A stretch of 64,000 bases of DNA, taken from assembly GCA_014925825.1 (NCBI GenBank), contig JACGCK010000081.1, positions 1-64,000 of the forward strand, written 5' to 3'. The notes beneath the pieces are model-generated. The model saw nothing but the letters and a program-made list of their open reading frames with translations, was not told the origin of the DNA and made no database searches. Position numbers and translations under genes: made by a program. Below, in pieces: positions 11,004 to 21,968 of the stretch. The DNA is from Pholiota molesta. Taxonomy: Eukaryota; Basidiomycota; Agaricomycetes; Agaricales; Strophariaceae. How positions within the stretch are numbered: position 1 is the first letter of the stretch; every line of letters begins with the position of its first letter.

Positions 11004-12858
11004 TTAATCTGCATCCTCCTCCAATGCTTCACTGTCGTTCTCTTCTTCCGACTCGGAGGCTTCGTTGTCGTCCTCTTCCTCCGAGGCTTCATTGTTACCC
11101 TCCTCTTCCGATTCAACTGTAGTCGCTTGTCGAAGAATTGCCTGCGTGATTGCGGAAGCTTCAACCCTGATCTATTTGACACATTATCAACATCAAAACC
11201 AAACTTTTTTGAAAATTGTCAAGAACTCTAGTCTGGATGCACCCATGCAGTCATTATGGTCAAAAACCATTCATAGTTGGTCTGGACGTTCTCAGGTTGC
11301 ATTTGGGCTGGCTCGGAGATGTCTTCAAGCTTTATATCGAATGTTGGCAGTGTGAAGGCTTCGTAGAGGTTGCGAGTTACCCCTTCAGCGGTTGGCTGGC
11401 ATTTCTTAATGATACCAAATATCCAAATTTTGCTGTTCATTAAATAAAATGGTACCTCCTGCCGCCTGTAAATAAGACATCATTAGCAAGTTCAAATCGT
11501 AGTATATGGCCAGTTTATTTTGAACTTGAGCATATACTCAGAATCTGGATACATGCTAATATTGAATACTAAGAGAATATTTGAATGATGAAAACAGCAC
11601 GAAAATGAATGGAAACTGACATTTGTATACATTGACCAATTACTTGTGGAAGATGTTTTTTCAACTTCATCTCGTCCATGGACGCTTTAGCTTCGAGCAC
11701 ATTAACGTTGGCCTTCTTCAGGGACGTGATTATTTGTGGGTCGTTCCAGCTTGCACCGTCTAAGTATACATCATTTTGTTAGCTTTATAATCAAATCATG
11801 CAATTGAATATGGTAACCTACCCGTCTTCACTCCGATAAACTCATCGTATGCTGCTTCCTTCCATATGGCTTTATCTTGAGCGGTGAGGATGTAATCAGC
11901 GACACCTGTTAATGCAGTAGTATGATTATTAAACTTGATACTGGCGAAGTTTGGTGATAGGAACTTTTTACTCTTCTTTGAGCTCGAAGTCTGAATGACA
12001 GGTTCCGGAACAATGACAATCCAAGATATTTTTGTATCGATATGTTTCGCAAGCTCGAGGATCCATTCATTGATAGAGAATCTTGCACTGGCTTCATTCT
12101 ACAGTCCCAAGGGTCAAAGGTGAGTAAATGAGGACAAGTTTGACTGGTATACGTATAAATACCTGCTGAAACACAACTTTTTGGATGTTTTGGAGATTGT
12201 TGCTCACAGTGGTGTGCTGCCAACCTTTGGGTGGGTAGAGTGGCGATGGATCCTTCCTACGATTTTTCTTTAGTGCAAGAGTATGCTGGACTTTGAGTTC
12301 CTGTATAATTGATTTCAGGCCTTCTTCATCAACTGTACTGTTTAGCGGCTTGACTCCGAGTCGCTTTTTGAGCTTTTGCCATGTTAAAGTAGAGAAATGG
12401 AACAATCTAAAAACATAATTGATCAATCTGATAATTTTCGGGCTGTGACATATGAAGGATAAGTACTTTACCATCGCAATTGGATCTCTTTGTGCGTCTC
12501 TGAAGGCCTTTACTTCCTTCAGCTGCTGCTGCATCCTTTTGATATTCTTCCTGGCGTCCTTGAGTTCCCCGAGCTTGGGGAAATCATTGATACTGTTCTC
12601 GATATCTTTAGAAAAACGAGCGAAAATGTCCTCCAGTTTCTTGACCCCTTCTTCTGGGACCTCACCGATCGATGAAGATAAATCTGTGAGGGTGCTGCCA
12701 AGGGAACTCGACCGAGAATGTTGGGAACCATTGGGGTTCGATGATATCCCGACATCCAAGTCGTCTGTGGTTGGCTCGACAAGGGGAGGAACATGGGGAA
12801 CAGAGTGTGCTGCTGCTGCAGCAGCAGCAGCAGCAGTTTTCCTGGTATGCACTGGCAT
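11004..12858 (-). CDS. PD-(D/E)XK nuclease-like protein, paralogue 1
   Basis: Uncharacterised protein of about 430 aa in six or so exons, from ATG 12856-12858 to TAA 11004-11006. An alanine run (GCA/GCT repeats, 12809-12838) and a Ser-rich segment are followed by a predicted coiled coil (KDIENSINDFPKLGEL, NIKRMQQQLKEVK). Next comes a conserved block, TWQKLKKRLGVKPL. The presumed nuclease core follows: NEASARFSINEWILELAKH (Glu), TTALTGVADYILTAQD (Asp), VNVLEAKAS (ExK), then HLPQVIGQCIQMS (Gln). This is the E-D-ExK-Q order of PD-(D/E)XK enzymes. The C-terminal exon is strongly acidic. The paralogue at 20056-21770 shares the order, the introns and an upstream element. It is convergent with the F-box gene at 8743-10825, 178 bp apart. 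Nuclease activity is inferred, not shown. Confidence 0.8.
12809..12838. repeat. Trinucleotide (GCT/GCA) repeat in coding sequence
   Basis: GCT triplets followed by CAG triplets form an imperfect palindrome that encodes the alanine run near the N-terminus of the nuclease-like gene on the minus strand. It is likely to vary in length. Confidence 0.7.
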
Positions 12859-13090
12859 GTAGACAGTAGGATAAGAACCCGAATATGCTGCCAGTGTAAA
12901 GCTTGTGAACGGGTATTAAAAACGCATGAGATAGCAATACCTACATATATAGAGGAAGATTTGACCCTGGTGAAATCTTTTGGTGCCCACAGCTAGTAGA
13001 CGGCGGACTTCGGAAAACAAGAGCTGTCGCAGACAATCAATAATGTCGATTATTATAAGCGAAGCTCTTCTCTCAAGATTGATTCGAAGT

Positions 13091-13105
13091 ATATAGTGTC
13101 GCCGA
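13091..13105 (-). promoter_or_regulatory. Upstream element shared by the nuclease-like paralogues
   Basis: ATATAGTGTCGCCGA lies about 233 bp upstream of the start at 12858. It is identical to 21954-21968, which lies about 184 bp upstream of the paralogue's start. The flanks are less conserved, and looser similarity resumes further upstream (13300-13370 against 22570-22640). It may be a promoter element or simply residual duplication identity. Confidence 0.5.
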
Positions 13106-13510
13106 GTTCTGATGGTACAATTTCTTTTCTTCAGATTGACACTGGACTCGGAAATGCCGAATCAAGCACAGAGAACAAATAGAGCCAGAAGGTTGGTAGA
13201 AAACCTTCGGCTTGATTTTTAATTTTCGAAGATCGCTTGCAAAATATAACTGGTCAAGAATTCCCTAGAACTCTTCTGCGGTCCGTGACTTGATGCTAAT
13301 ATTTAAGCGGTGCTTTGCAAAACCTCTTGATTATCATTGGTATCCATCCATCAATGCCAGTGCAGGCAGGCATCAAAGAGCAGACAAAGCGCCTATTGTC
13401 ATGAGACTATAATGCACACCTACAGGGCTGAAATAGAGACTGTTGGCTCGGGTATTACTTATGCGGCAATGCCCATGTTGGATTGATGAGTTGATAGCCG
13501 ATTCAGATGC

Positions 13511-13842
13511 CGGGGGAGTTGTAACACGAACAAGCATCGTTGTTATTATGCATCGAATCAATTATCAGATGGAATAGGGTCGAATCTGCACCCCCCCCCA
13601 ACTCCCCGTCTACCCTCAAGCCAACACGAGTCTCAATCCTTTTCGCAAAATGGCCTTACTGGAATACCAAGCTGGAAATTCTCCCACCGACGCTGAGCAC
13701 ACCCCCAAGATCTTACCGCATGCGCATCTTTGAGCCCAATTTGAACGAGATTGAGAAGAGCGGGGACGCAGCGCTCAGCTCTTGACCCCCAAGCTCAGCT
13801 GCTCACCCACTCCCGCACCGTGTCACGAGGTTCCGCTCGAGC
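13511..13842 (+). pseudogene. RPL20 pseudogene copy 1, internally deleted
   Basis: The promoter-side sequence (AACACGAACAAGCATCGTTGTT) and coding start (ATG 13650, ATGGCCTTACTGGAATACC) resemble the intact RPL20 at 14487. The reading frame is lost after about 20 codons. The copy then jumps to last-exon sequence (GAGATTGAGAAGAG, TCTTGACCCCCAAGCTCAG, CCGCACCGTGTCACGAGGTTCCG). The middle exons and introns are missing. It lies 0.65 kb upstream of the intact gene in the same orientation, as expected of a decayed tandem copy. Confidence 0.85.
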
Positions 13843-14486
13843 GCCTACTAGATAAAGTTGCAGTTTGAATTAATCTATCTGACACGCAGCTAATACCTTT
13901 GTCACTCACCGTAACAAACATCTGAATTCGGTGTCGGATACTTGATACTCATTGCCGCCTGTACAAGGTTAAGTTATGAGTGACGCCCAGACTCTGCACG
14001 GCAACTGTACGGTTTATTTTTATCTGATCGATCCGAATTTTGTGGCTGCCTTATCTGAAAAGTATCCATATTTGAGTACATATCACAAGAATGATTAGGA
14101 TAGATATAAGAATAAGGACAGCAGTGGTTGCACAACTGGTAATCCTCTCAAACTCTGCTCGGACCAACTTGAAGTTGCATTTCAGGAGTTGGACCGGCGA
14201 GTCCGGTCCAGGGAAGGTGATGGGTAACACGGACAAACATCGTTGTTGTTGTGCGTCGAATCCGCCCACTTCATCCCCCGTCTACCCTCAAGAAACACCA
14301 CATCGCCAACGTGAGTCTCTATGCCCGCACGATACGCCGTAGAAGTCCATTTCCGACCGATGTCTGGCTTTTTGGGAGAAAAAACGGTGCAGAACGGGTG
14401 GATGGGAGATGGACACTTCGGATGACACGCGGACAAAAACTTTGAGGGATCGGGTGCTGATATTGGTTTTTCCTCCTTTGCGCAGA

Positions 14487-15213
14487 ATGGCCTTCACGGA
14501 ATACCAAGTTGTTGGACGGCATCTGCCCACTGAGGCTGAGCCTACCCCCAAGATCTACCGCATGCGCATCTTTGCGCCCAACGAGGTCGTCGCCAAGTCC
14601 CGTTTCTGGTATTTCCTAAGGTACGCGCTGCATTCACACGTCTTGTATAAACAGCGCTCAGAAGCATCCTAGGCAACTCAAAAAGGTCAAGAAGGCCAAT
14701 GGCGAAATCATTGGTGTCAATGTTGTATGTATCTTGATGTCCCTTGCAGCCCTCAAGAGGCAGGCGGAATGGGATTGCTAACCACAGGGCTCTGCGCGAT
14801 TCAATCTTGCTTGTTCGCCGTTCCCGTTTTATAGATCCACGAAAAGAAGCCCTTGAAGGTCAAGAACTTCGGCATCTGGCTCCGTTACGACTCCCGCTCT
14901 GGTACCCACAACATGTACAAGGAGTTCCGTGACCTCAGCCGCGCTGATGCCGTCAAGAGCTTGTACCAGGACATGGCTGCCAGGCATCGCGCCCGCTTCA
15001 GGTCGATCCACGTACGTGCCTGGCGACATTTTTTTTTTAGATTGGGGCGCTCATACATCTTAGATTCTCCGTGTGGTCGAGATTGAGAAGAACGAGGATA
15101 TCCGCCGCCCATACATCAAGCAGCTCTTGACCCCCAAGCTCAGGTTCCCCCTCCCGCACCGTGTTACGAAGTTCCGCTCGACCTTCGTTGCCAACCGCCC
15201 CGTCACCTTCTAA
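14487..15213 (+). CDS. RPL20: 60S ribosomal protein L20 (eL20, L18a family)
   Basis: Structural protein of the large cytosolic ribosomal subunit. Four coding exons (14487-14620, 14673-14724, 14835-15011, 15064-15213) join to 170 aa, the normal length. Family landmarks include [56 protein letters not shown], and the C-terminal block ending [16 protein letters not shown], all intact. A 5' untranslated intron is likely: a donor follows CATCGCCAAC near 14320 and an acceptor GCGCAG lies directly before the ATG. Basidiomycete ribosomal genes often have such introns. Two degenerate copies flank it at 13.5 and 23.5 kb, making this the only functional copy in the window. Confidence 0.96.
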
Positions 15214-15446
15214 GCGGGTTCGTTGTATTTTATGTGGTTGTGGACTGGGGTTGGGACGTCACGATAACGGGGGTTCCATGGTATGCTCTGCTACGATGGT
15301 ATATGAATATAGCCATGTTACATTCCTCAAACATATGTCTATGCTTGCGCCTGAAGTACCGGCCCCGATGCCATGCATCCAACAATTTGTCATTCTGACC
15401 CTCGTCAACTCGCCTTGTGAGTTCATCGATCTCGAACTGCAAGGGT

Positions 15447-15468
15447 TTTGTAATTATAATTGGAGATC
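15447..15468 (+). repeat. 22-bp exact repeat, copy 2 (F-box upstream flank)
   Basis: Identical to 5410-5431. Here it lies between RPL20 and the F-box pseudogene at 16077. The RPL20 pseudogene at 24 kb keeps the sequence only up to just before this repeat. Confidence 0.8.
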
Positions 15469-16076
15469 GCACCTTCAGTCGACTTGGCGGTAACAGTTCA
15501 CAAGTCTATCAACTCTCGCATAGATATGTAGTTGTTTTCGAACTTTGACTGAAAATGTTGAATCTTGCAACTAACTTCCGAACTGACGAGCCAAGTCGGA
15601 TTGCTGGAACCCCGGCGATGCGTCCACGGTTCTGTTTATATGGCCAACTTGAGTGGATTGCCACTCACTCAAAGCCATCACAAGGGCAAGACATGCGTCC
15701 CCCGACCGTCGCACAATCGATACCTGGGGCTCGTCGCGTTATCTACTGCACTCGCGATGATGAAAGGAACAATGGAGCTGGGCAATTAGGGAAGGCCCGA
15801 GTAGCGGGAGATCCGCCGCGTACGCGACAGCCGCTGTCCATGTATTGTCCTATAACGCCCGTCCTTTTCTACAAGCACTTCTCCGTGAATCCCTGCCACG
15901 TCCCAGAGACGACCCCATCGCCCAACCACCCGCTCTCCTGCGTTCACCGCGCAAGCCGTCTGCTCTACCCACGCTGACTCGCTTAGATATCCACGTTGGC
16001 CAAACATTAGCTCAGAAGTTCGACTCAATTCAGTGTCAACCTCTTCCTTCCATCATTATTGATTCCTTCGAATCCA

Positions 16077-17838
16077 ATGCCTACAGACTCAGAATCTGTC
16101 GAGATCCCTCAACTTACGGCTCATTTTCAGTATTCAGGAGGCAGTTGGACTGAGTTCGACATATTTTCGCTTCTCAAGCCCCTTGAAGCCTTTCCCAAGC
16201 ACTGGAACTCTGTCAGTGTGCAACTGCTGAGATACGCGTATGAAAGTCCGTCAAATTGTTTTATTGCATTTGTGTGTAGGCTTACAGAAACGTATGATGC
16301 TATAAAGTTTCAAGATGGCTCAATCCACGTCGTAACTCTGCTCTCGAAGATCTCCCTGTAGAGGTTCTCGTGGAAATTTTCAAGCACATGGGTTGGAAGG
16401 ATATTCTTGCTAGTCGCCAGGCGAGTTTTAACCTGCTCATGCACTGAATTGTATATACTGATGATAATATTGCAGGTTTGCAAGCGTTTATTTGAAATAT
16501 CGACTGCGAGGCCACTTTGAACGCGCTTGTTGCATCGCCTGTCCGCTGAATTGATGGCTCCTCCCATCTTAGAAAGACCAATCGATACTTATAATGGCGG
16601 AGAACTCGAACAGATTGTGCTGCGGCGGATCTCGTCTGAGATAAACTGGACAAGCGAGGTCCCACCAACAGCGAGAAATGTTCCAATTACACTCCACGAT
16701 TTCTGCGAATTTCCCCTGCTTTTGAAGGGTGGGAGATGGCTTCTGTTGACATCATCATTACAGGGTTGTTGTCGCGTCTATGCGTATGATTTGGACAGTC
16801 CTCTCTAAAGAGCCCCAGTGCATTATCGATCTCAGGGATGCTTCCGATGATCCTGAGCAGGTTTGGAATAGTGCAGTCGATGTGGATCCAAACGAATCCC
16901 AATTAACATTCAACCTTTGTCTTGTCCCTTAACCACTTTTGGGCCACATCCCACCCCGACTGTTGAGTCACCTCCTGCGGATATCCACATCTATCGCGTA
17001 ACCTTGAATGGCCATGGAATGGAATCAATATTCATGGCCGACAAAATCAAAACGATTCGTAATGGATTTCGCGCTGCCAGCAATAGGATCGCTCTCCGTG
17101 GACGATATCTAGCTAGATCTCTGAGTATTCTTAGACCTATTTCTTCTTCCATCGAGGTCTGTGACTGGGTTCTGTCAGATGAGTCTATGCATTTCAAGTT
17201 GTATATCACTATCGGGATTCCTGTAAGTCCTCCGTCTTACACACTCTCTCTTTCTCACAGCATATCACGCAGCAACATATATCTTTTCTTCCAGATGGCA
17301 AGCTTGCTTGCATCTTAACAGACGGCATTTTTTTCTCTACGACATCGCAAACCTTCGGCCGGTCCCTCCTGGTAAACTTCCTGATGAGCCCGGGATTCAA
17401 CCTTACTGGCAGCACTCGGGCCCCGACTTATATAAACGTGCCCATCTATCTAAACCATATCCACACCGAGACGCTACGCGAGTATCCGTTGCCTTCAACG
17501 GTGCAATATATGGTTTGGTTATTCCACGTCGTAGCAACGACAATCCATGGTATGAAAAACTCTCCGACATGGACATGTCTCACACACGGTGCGCCTCTCT
17601 CGGCATTGACAAGGCCTATGTTCAAGGGCGTGATGGGTCGGTTGAGATTGCTAGTTACCTATGGCCAGCCGACAAGTGCCAAACTCACGATGGACCTCCC
17701 CTTTTAGTGCCAGTCGCTCATTATAGGAAGTGGGACTCTCATGAATCGCGTGCTACCTTTCCATTATTTGATGAAAGCTCCAACCGTGTCTTCTCGCCAG
17801 TACATGGAGGGCCTTGTGTTGTCATTGACTTTAGATGA
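16077..17838 (+). pseudogene. F-box protein gene with stop codon and frame breaks
   Basis: All family parts are present: N-terminal exon from ATG 16077 (WTEFDIFSLLKPLEAF), F-box exon (SRWLNPRRNSALEDL, VEIFKHMGWKDILASRQ), body and C-terminal exon. It is broken. The conserved ARPLW tryptophan codon is TGA at about 16518. The frame changes after YAYDLDSPL near 16805 and again near 16930 after NLCLVP. The intron after the F-box would use a GC donor. The C-terminal part to TGA 17836-17838 is open and almost identical to the fragment at 25119-25484, so one was copied from the other recently. No nuclease-like partner was seen downstream. Confidence 0.87.
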
Positions 17839-18212
17839 AAATAGTAGGGCTGTATTATACCTGCTATTCATTATCTGACGGCAATGATCCAACTGTCTCT
17901 TCAAGTTCTGAATTATGAAGTTATATGAACAGACCGTCTTGTATTTACCGATTGCACGAGTTCTTTAGGATCGATTATCTGTATTTCAAACACACTTGTG
18001 CTCGCAGCTCCAGTGACCACTCGAAGAAGCAACTCCTAAGAAGGTTCAACGTTCAACTTTACAGTTCTGAGTTCATGAATGGCAAAGTTGGCGCTTTCAG
18101 TGTTCACTTTCTGTCTTGATCACGTGACTTGGTTGGTTGAATCGTTGGTGGCACTGCCAAATTTCTTTCATTTCACCCTCGTTTCAACCCCTGCCAATTA
18201 CTCCAAAACCCC

Positions 18213-19972
18213 ATGTCTGAAGGTCCGGGACCTCTTGTAGAAACGCTGGTGCCTCACTTACGCAGTCAACTCCAATATGCTGGTCGCAGTTGGGCTGAAT
18301 TTGACATATTGTCCCTCCTTATACCTCTCAGGACCTTGGACGACCAATGGAACTCCGTTCGACTATTATCATATGTATGTAAAGGTCAGTCAAAATCTTC
18401 CATTATTTGAGTGTATAGACTCATAACAATGCACTGTTATATGAAGTGTTCAGGTGGTTCTGCCCACGCCGTAACTCTGCGCTCGAAGATCTGCCGGCAG
18501 AGATTCTCGTAGAAATATTCAAGCACATGGGTTGGAGAGATATTCTTGCTGGTCGGCAGGTAAGCTCCGTCCTACTTGGTTGCGTTTTATAAGCTCATGT
18601 TGTTGAAGACTTGTAAGCGCCTTCATGAGATATCGACGGCACGGCCACTATGGGCGTTCTTATTCAATCGACTGTCTGTTGAGTTGATGGCGCCACCAAT
18701 TTTAGAAAGCCCAATCGATACTTATACGGGCGCAGAACTAGAACGCACTGTCCTAAGAAGTATCTCATCTGATATTCGATGGACCAGCTCACAACCACGA
18801 GTACGAAGTATTCCGATAACCCTTGATGATCTTAAAGAATTCACCGTTCTTGTGGAGGGAGGGAGATGGCTCCTGTTGACATCATCACGATTGGTTGCTG
18901 GCTGCGTTTATGCGTATGATTTGGATAAATCACCTATCCCAGAACCCTTGTGCATCATCGATATCGGGGAAGCCGATCCTGAGCAGCTTTGGTTAATGGC
19001 GGCAGACGTGGATCATAACGAGGCCCAGTTGACCTTCAACCTTTGTCTCATCCCCTACTCTACCGCGCGTGAGTCAAGTCTTCAGTATCCTACTGGCGGC
19101 ATCCATTTCTATCGTGTATCATTGCAAGGCCACGGAAGTGACGCAACACTGATGGCCCGAAAACTCAAAACCCTCCAGAATGGTTTCCGAGCTTACACTT
19201 CGGCATCTACTTTGCGTGGACATTATCTGGCCAGGTCTTTCGATTTCGACGACGAGAATGACCCATGCATCGAAATTTGTAACTGGTTCCTGTCGGATTC
19301 TTCTGTGCATTGGAAATCATATATTGTTGGCCGCATTCCTGTAAGCCTCTTGTCTCATATCGCGTTTTTTCCCCCTTGCTCATAGCGCATGCTCAGAAAG
19401 ATTTATGTTTACTTCCAAATAATAAGCTTATCGTCGTCTTGCACGAAGGCATCGTTCTCTACAATATTGCAAATCTTCATTCGGTCCCTGCCGGTGAAAT
19501 TGTAAATGTTTCGACTCGGACAATTCAGTCATACTGGAAACACCGAGACACCACACAAGCTCGCCATATACATATATCTAAGCCATATCTTCATCCACAC
19601 GGGACCCGACTAGCTATTGCCATGGGAGGTGCTATATATGGTCTGACCATCGCCGATCGCTCTGGCGAAGAACCGAAGTATCAGTTACTCTCTAGTGTCA
19701 ATGCTTGTCACACACTATGGGCTTCGATTGGTATTGACAAGGTCTATATCCATTGGTCTGGTGGGAACGTTGAAACTGCTAGTTTTATTTGGCCTGATGA
19801 CGAGTACCATACGAAGGCTGTGCCTTCACTTCTGGTCTCGACCGTTCGTTATCAAGAAAGGAATTCTCCTAATGACTGGTCACATATTCCCTTCTTTGAT
19901 GAAAGGTCCTGTCGTGTCTTTTCAGCTCTACGCGACGGGTCTTGTGTTGTTATTGATTACGCATGTAAATGA
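18213..19972 (+). CDS. F-box protein, intact family member (module 2)
   Basis: Probable substrate receptor of an SCF (Skp1-cullin-F-box) ubiquitin ligase. Four exons (18213-18384, 18447-18559, 18609-19340, 19397-19972) join in frame to about 530 aa. The N-terminal exon has SWAEFDILSLLIPL. The F-box follows (residues about 60-95: RRNSALEDLPAEILVEIF, KHMGWRDILAGRQ), then TCKRLHEISTARPLW. The long C-terminal domain has recurring beta-strand-like motifs (GCVYAYDLD, IHFYRVSLQGHG, MGGAIYGLTI, DKVYIHWSGGNVE, SCVVIDYACK) and may be a propeller-like substrate-binding fold; this is inference from pattern. It is convergent with the nuclease-like gene ending at 20056, only 83 bp away. Codons and splice sites are clean, unlike the broken copies at 8.7 and 16.1 kb. 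Confidence 0.9.
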
Positions 19973-20055
19973 CATTGAAGTTGCATTGAAACATTTCGTA
20001 CAAATCATATTCTTCTAGAACACCCTTTCTTCCCAGATATCAATTCATAATTTAT

Positions 20056-21770
20056 TCATGCCCTCTGTGGACCAAGCTCCTCAACAATTGCTTGCACAAG
20101 CTGATCGGGCCTCAGTTTGGCCTGTCAAAACAATATATATATCGGTAAACTGATTGATATCTCATAAAGAAATCAACTCACCCAGGCCAGCAAAGTCTTC
20201 AAGAATGTCTCGTACTTATTAAAACGTGTCTCCACTTGGGTGCCAGGCTTAACAGGGATAATGTCAAGCTTTGGGAAGATGAAAGATTCATAGAGAGGGG
20301 TCGCATTTGGTGATGTACTTGATGAGGATGTCGCATTGACTGATGAGAATTTTGCAACTACTCCGAAAATCCATCCGTTTCCATTTGTGAGGTAAAATGG
20401 AACCGCCTGGCGCCTATGAGTATACATAGTATAGTTTTAGCGAAATGTTCCTTGGTCAAACCAACAACAAATACTTACTTCGCATCTCCACCATGAGCAG
20501 CACTATTCAATCTAATATTGCATCAGTAATTATAAACGGTGAAAAAATATAATAACTGACATGGCGATGCACTGTCCAACAACCTGGGGAAGGTGAGCTT
20601 CCAGTTTGACGGTCAGGATATCCTTTGCCTCGACCACAACGATATTGACGCCTGCCAAGTTTGCTGCCAGATGGTTATAACTCAGGCTGGGAACTGTAGT
20701 AGGCCCGATATACACAATGACTTTAACGTGTTGGTTCAGAATCATACAAATTGGAACATACCCGCAAGTGCTCTTGACTTGAATCTTTCGAAGTCCTTTC
20801 GAACCCAATCATACTTACCTTGCGCTATGACAGCATAGTCTGCGACACCGGTCAACGCAGTGGTTAAGTTGTTGTACTCGATTTCAGCAAGTCTTGAGGG
20901 TATCGCTTTGCCGTCCCTTGCAACTTGGATGGTAAATTCAGGGATGATGACCACCCAACCTTCTTCCTCTTGTAAATATCTCCCGAGCTCCAATACCCAT
21001 TTATCGATGTTCATCCTTGCACTTGCCTCTTTCTAAAATAGACGAGGAATTTTATGATGAGTAGTGTGAATAAATATGATGAATGAACTAGTCGTACGCA
21101 CGCGCTGAAGCACAAGGTTTTGAGCGAATTCGAGTTGGTCAGATATAGCAGCATGGTCCCAAGCTTCGGGATCGTATAGAACCTTGTTGAATGATTGTCG
21201 ATAGATCTTTTGAGCGCGCTCCACAATCAACTTCATTTTTTCTCGATCGATTTGTTTCAAGAGTGGCGCCTTAACTCCAAACCGAGTCTGTAGCTTACGC
21301 CATGTCAGGCTGGAAAACGAAAGAAGCTGTGCCAAAATATCAGATCAGCTGGAGCTTTCAATGAATTGATCAGGTACTCGTACCATTGCCTTTGCATCCC
21401 GTTTGAACGCTCGATGTTGCTTGAGCTCCTCCAATTCGATTCGAATACCCTCGAGATTCTCCTTCATGTCGACAAGTGATATGACATTTGGATACTCTTC
21501 GAGCTCTTTCTCGAGCATTTTAGAAACTTGATCGATAGTCCTTGTTAGACGCATAGCGCCTCTTTCTGGGATCTCTCCAATGCAAGACGCAGATTCGGCG
21601 GAAGTCCCAGGCCGGGCATGCGGAGGCAAATCATCAAAGTCATCTTTGATTGGAAGGAACCGAATATTGGCATCGGTTAGGTCTTCAGAAAGAGAAATAT
21701 CTTTAAGTGCAGCTGTGATAGAATCAGAAGCTGAAGGAGGTTGTACTTTGGCTTTGGCCTTAGGCGGCAT
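20056..21770 (-). CDS. PD-(D/E)XK nuclease-like protein, paralogue 2
   Basis: Start ATG 21768-21770 (MPPKAKAKV), stop TGA at 20056-20058, several short introns. An acidic N-terminus (ANIRFLPIKDDFDDLPPHA) is followed by a coiled coil (IRIELEELKQHRAFKRDA) and the conserved block SSLTWRKLQTRFGVKAP. Then come KEASARMNIDKWVLELGRYL (Glu), TTALTGVADYAVIAQG (Asp), VNIVVVEAKDILTVKL (ExK) and HLPQVVGQCIAMS (Gln). This is the PD-(D/E)XK order, as in the paralogue at 11004. The next exon (RQAVPFYLTNGNGWIFGVV) and a short last exon (KLRPDQLVQAIVEELG) complete it. It lacks the acidic tail of paralogue 1. It is tail-to-tail with the intact F-box gene at 18213. Function unknown; a nuclease or degenerate nuclease fold is inferred. 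Confidence 0.82.
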
Positions 21771-21953
21771 TTGAGAAAGCGACCGGATTGTCGATTTGAG
21801 GAACAAACAAGAACTGCTCTGTTGCGCTGCTTTATATAAAGAAATTTCAGCCTGAATCTGAGATTTTCTTAAAATTTTACAGCAATCAGAGGAATCCCAG
21901 ATCATCGATAGCGTATATTTCCAACAAAGCCCTGCTCAAGAATAGATCGAAGG

Positions 21954-21968
21954 ATATAGTGTCGCCGA
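21954..21968 (-). promoter_or_regulatory. Upstream element shared by the nuclease-like paralogues
   Basis: ATATAGTGTCGCCGA, identical to 13091-13105 and at a similar distance from the start codon. See that entry for interpretation. Confidence 0.5.

Noticed and set aside
16437..16570. Treating the 16077 F-box gene as functional through the GC splice donor
   Set aside because: The GC donor is acceptable, but the TGA in place of the conserved ARPLW tryptophan and two later frame changes remain.
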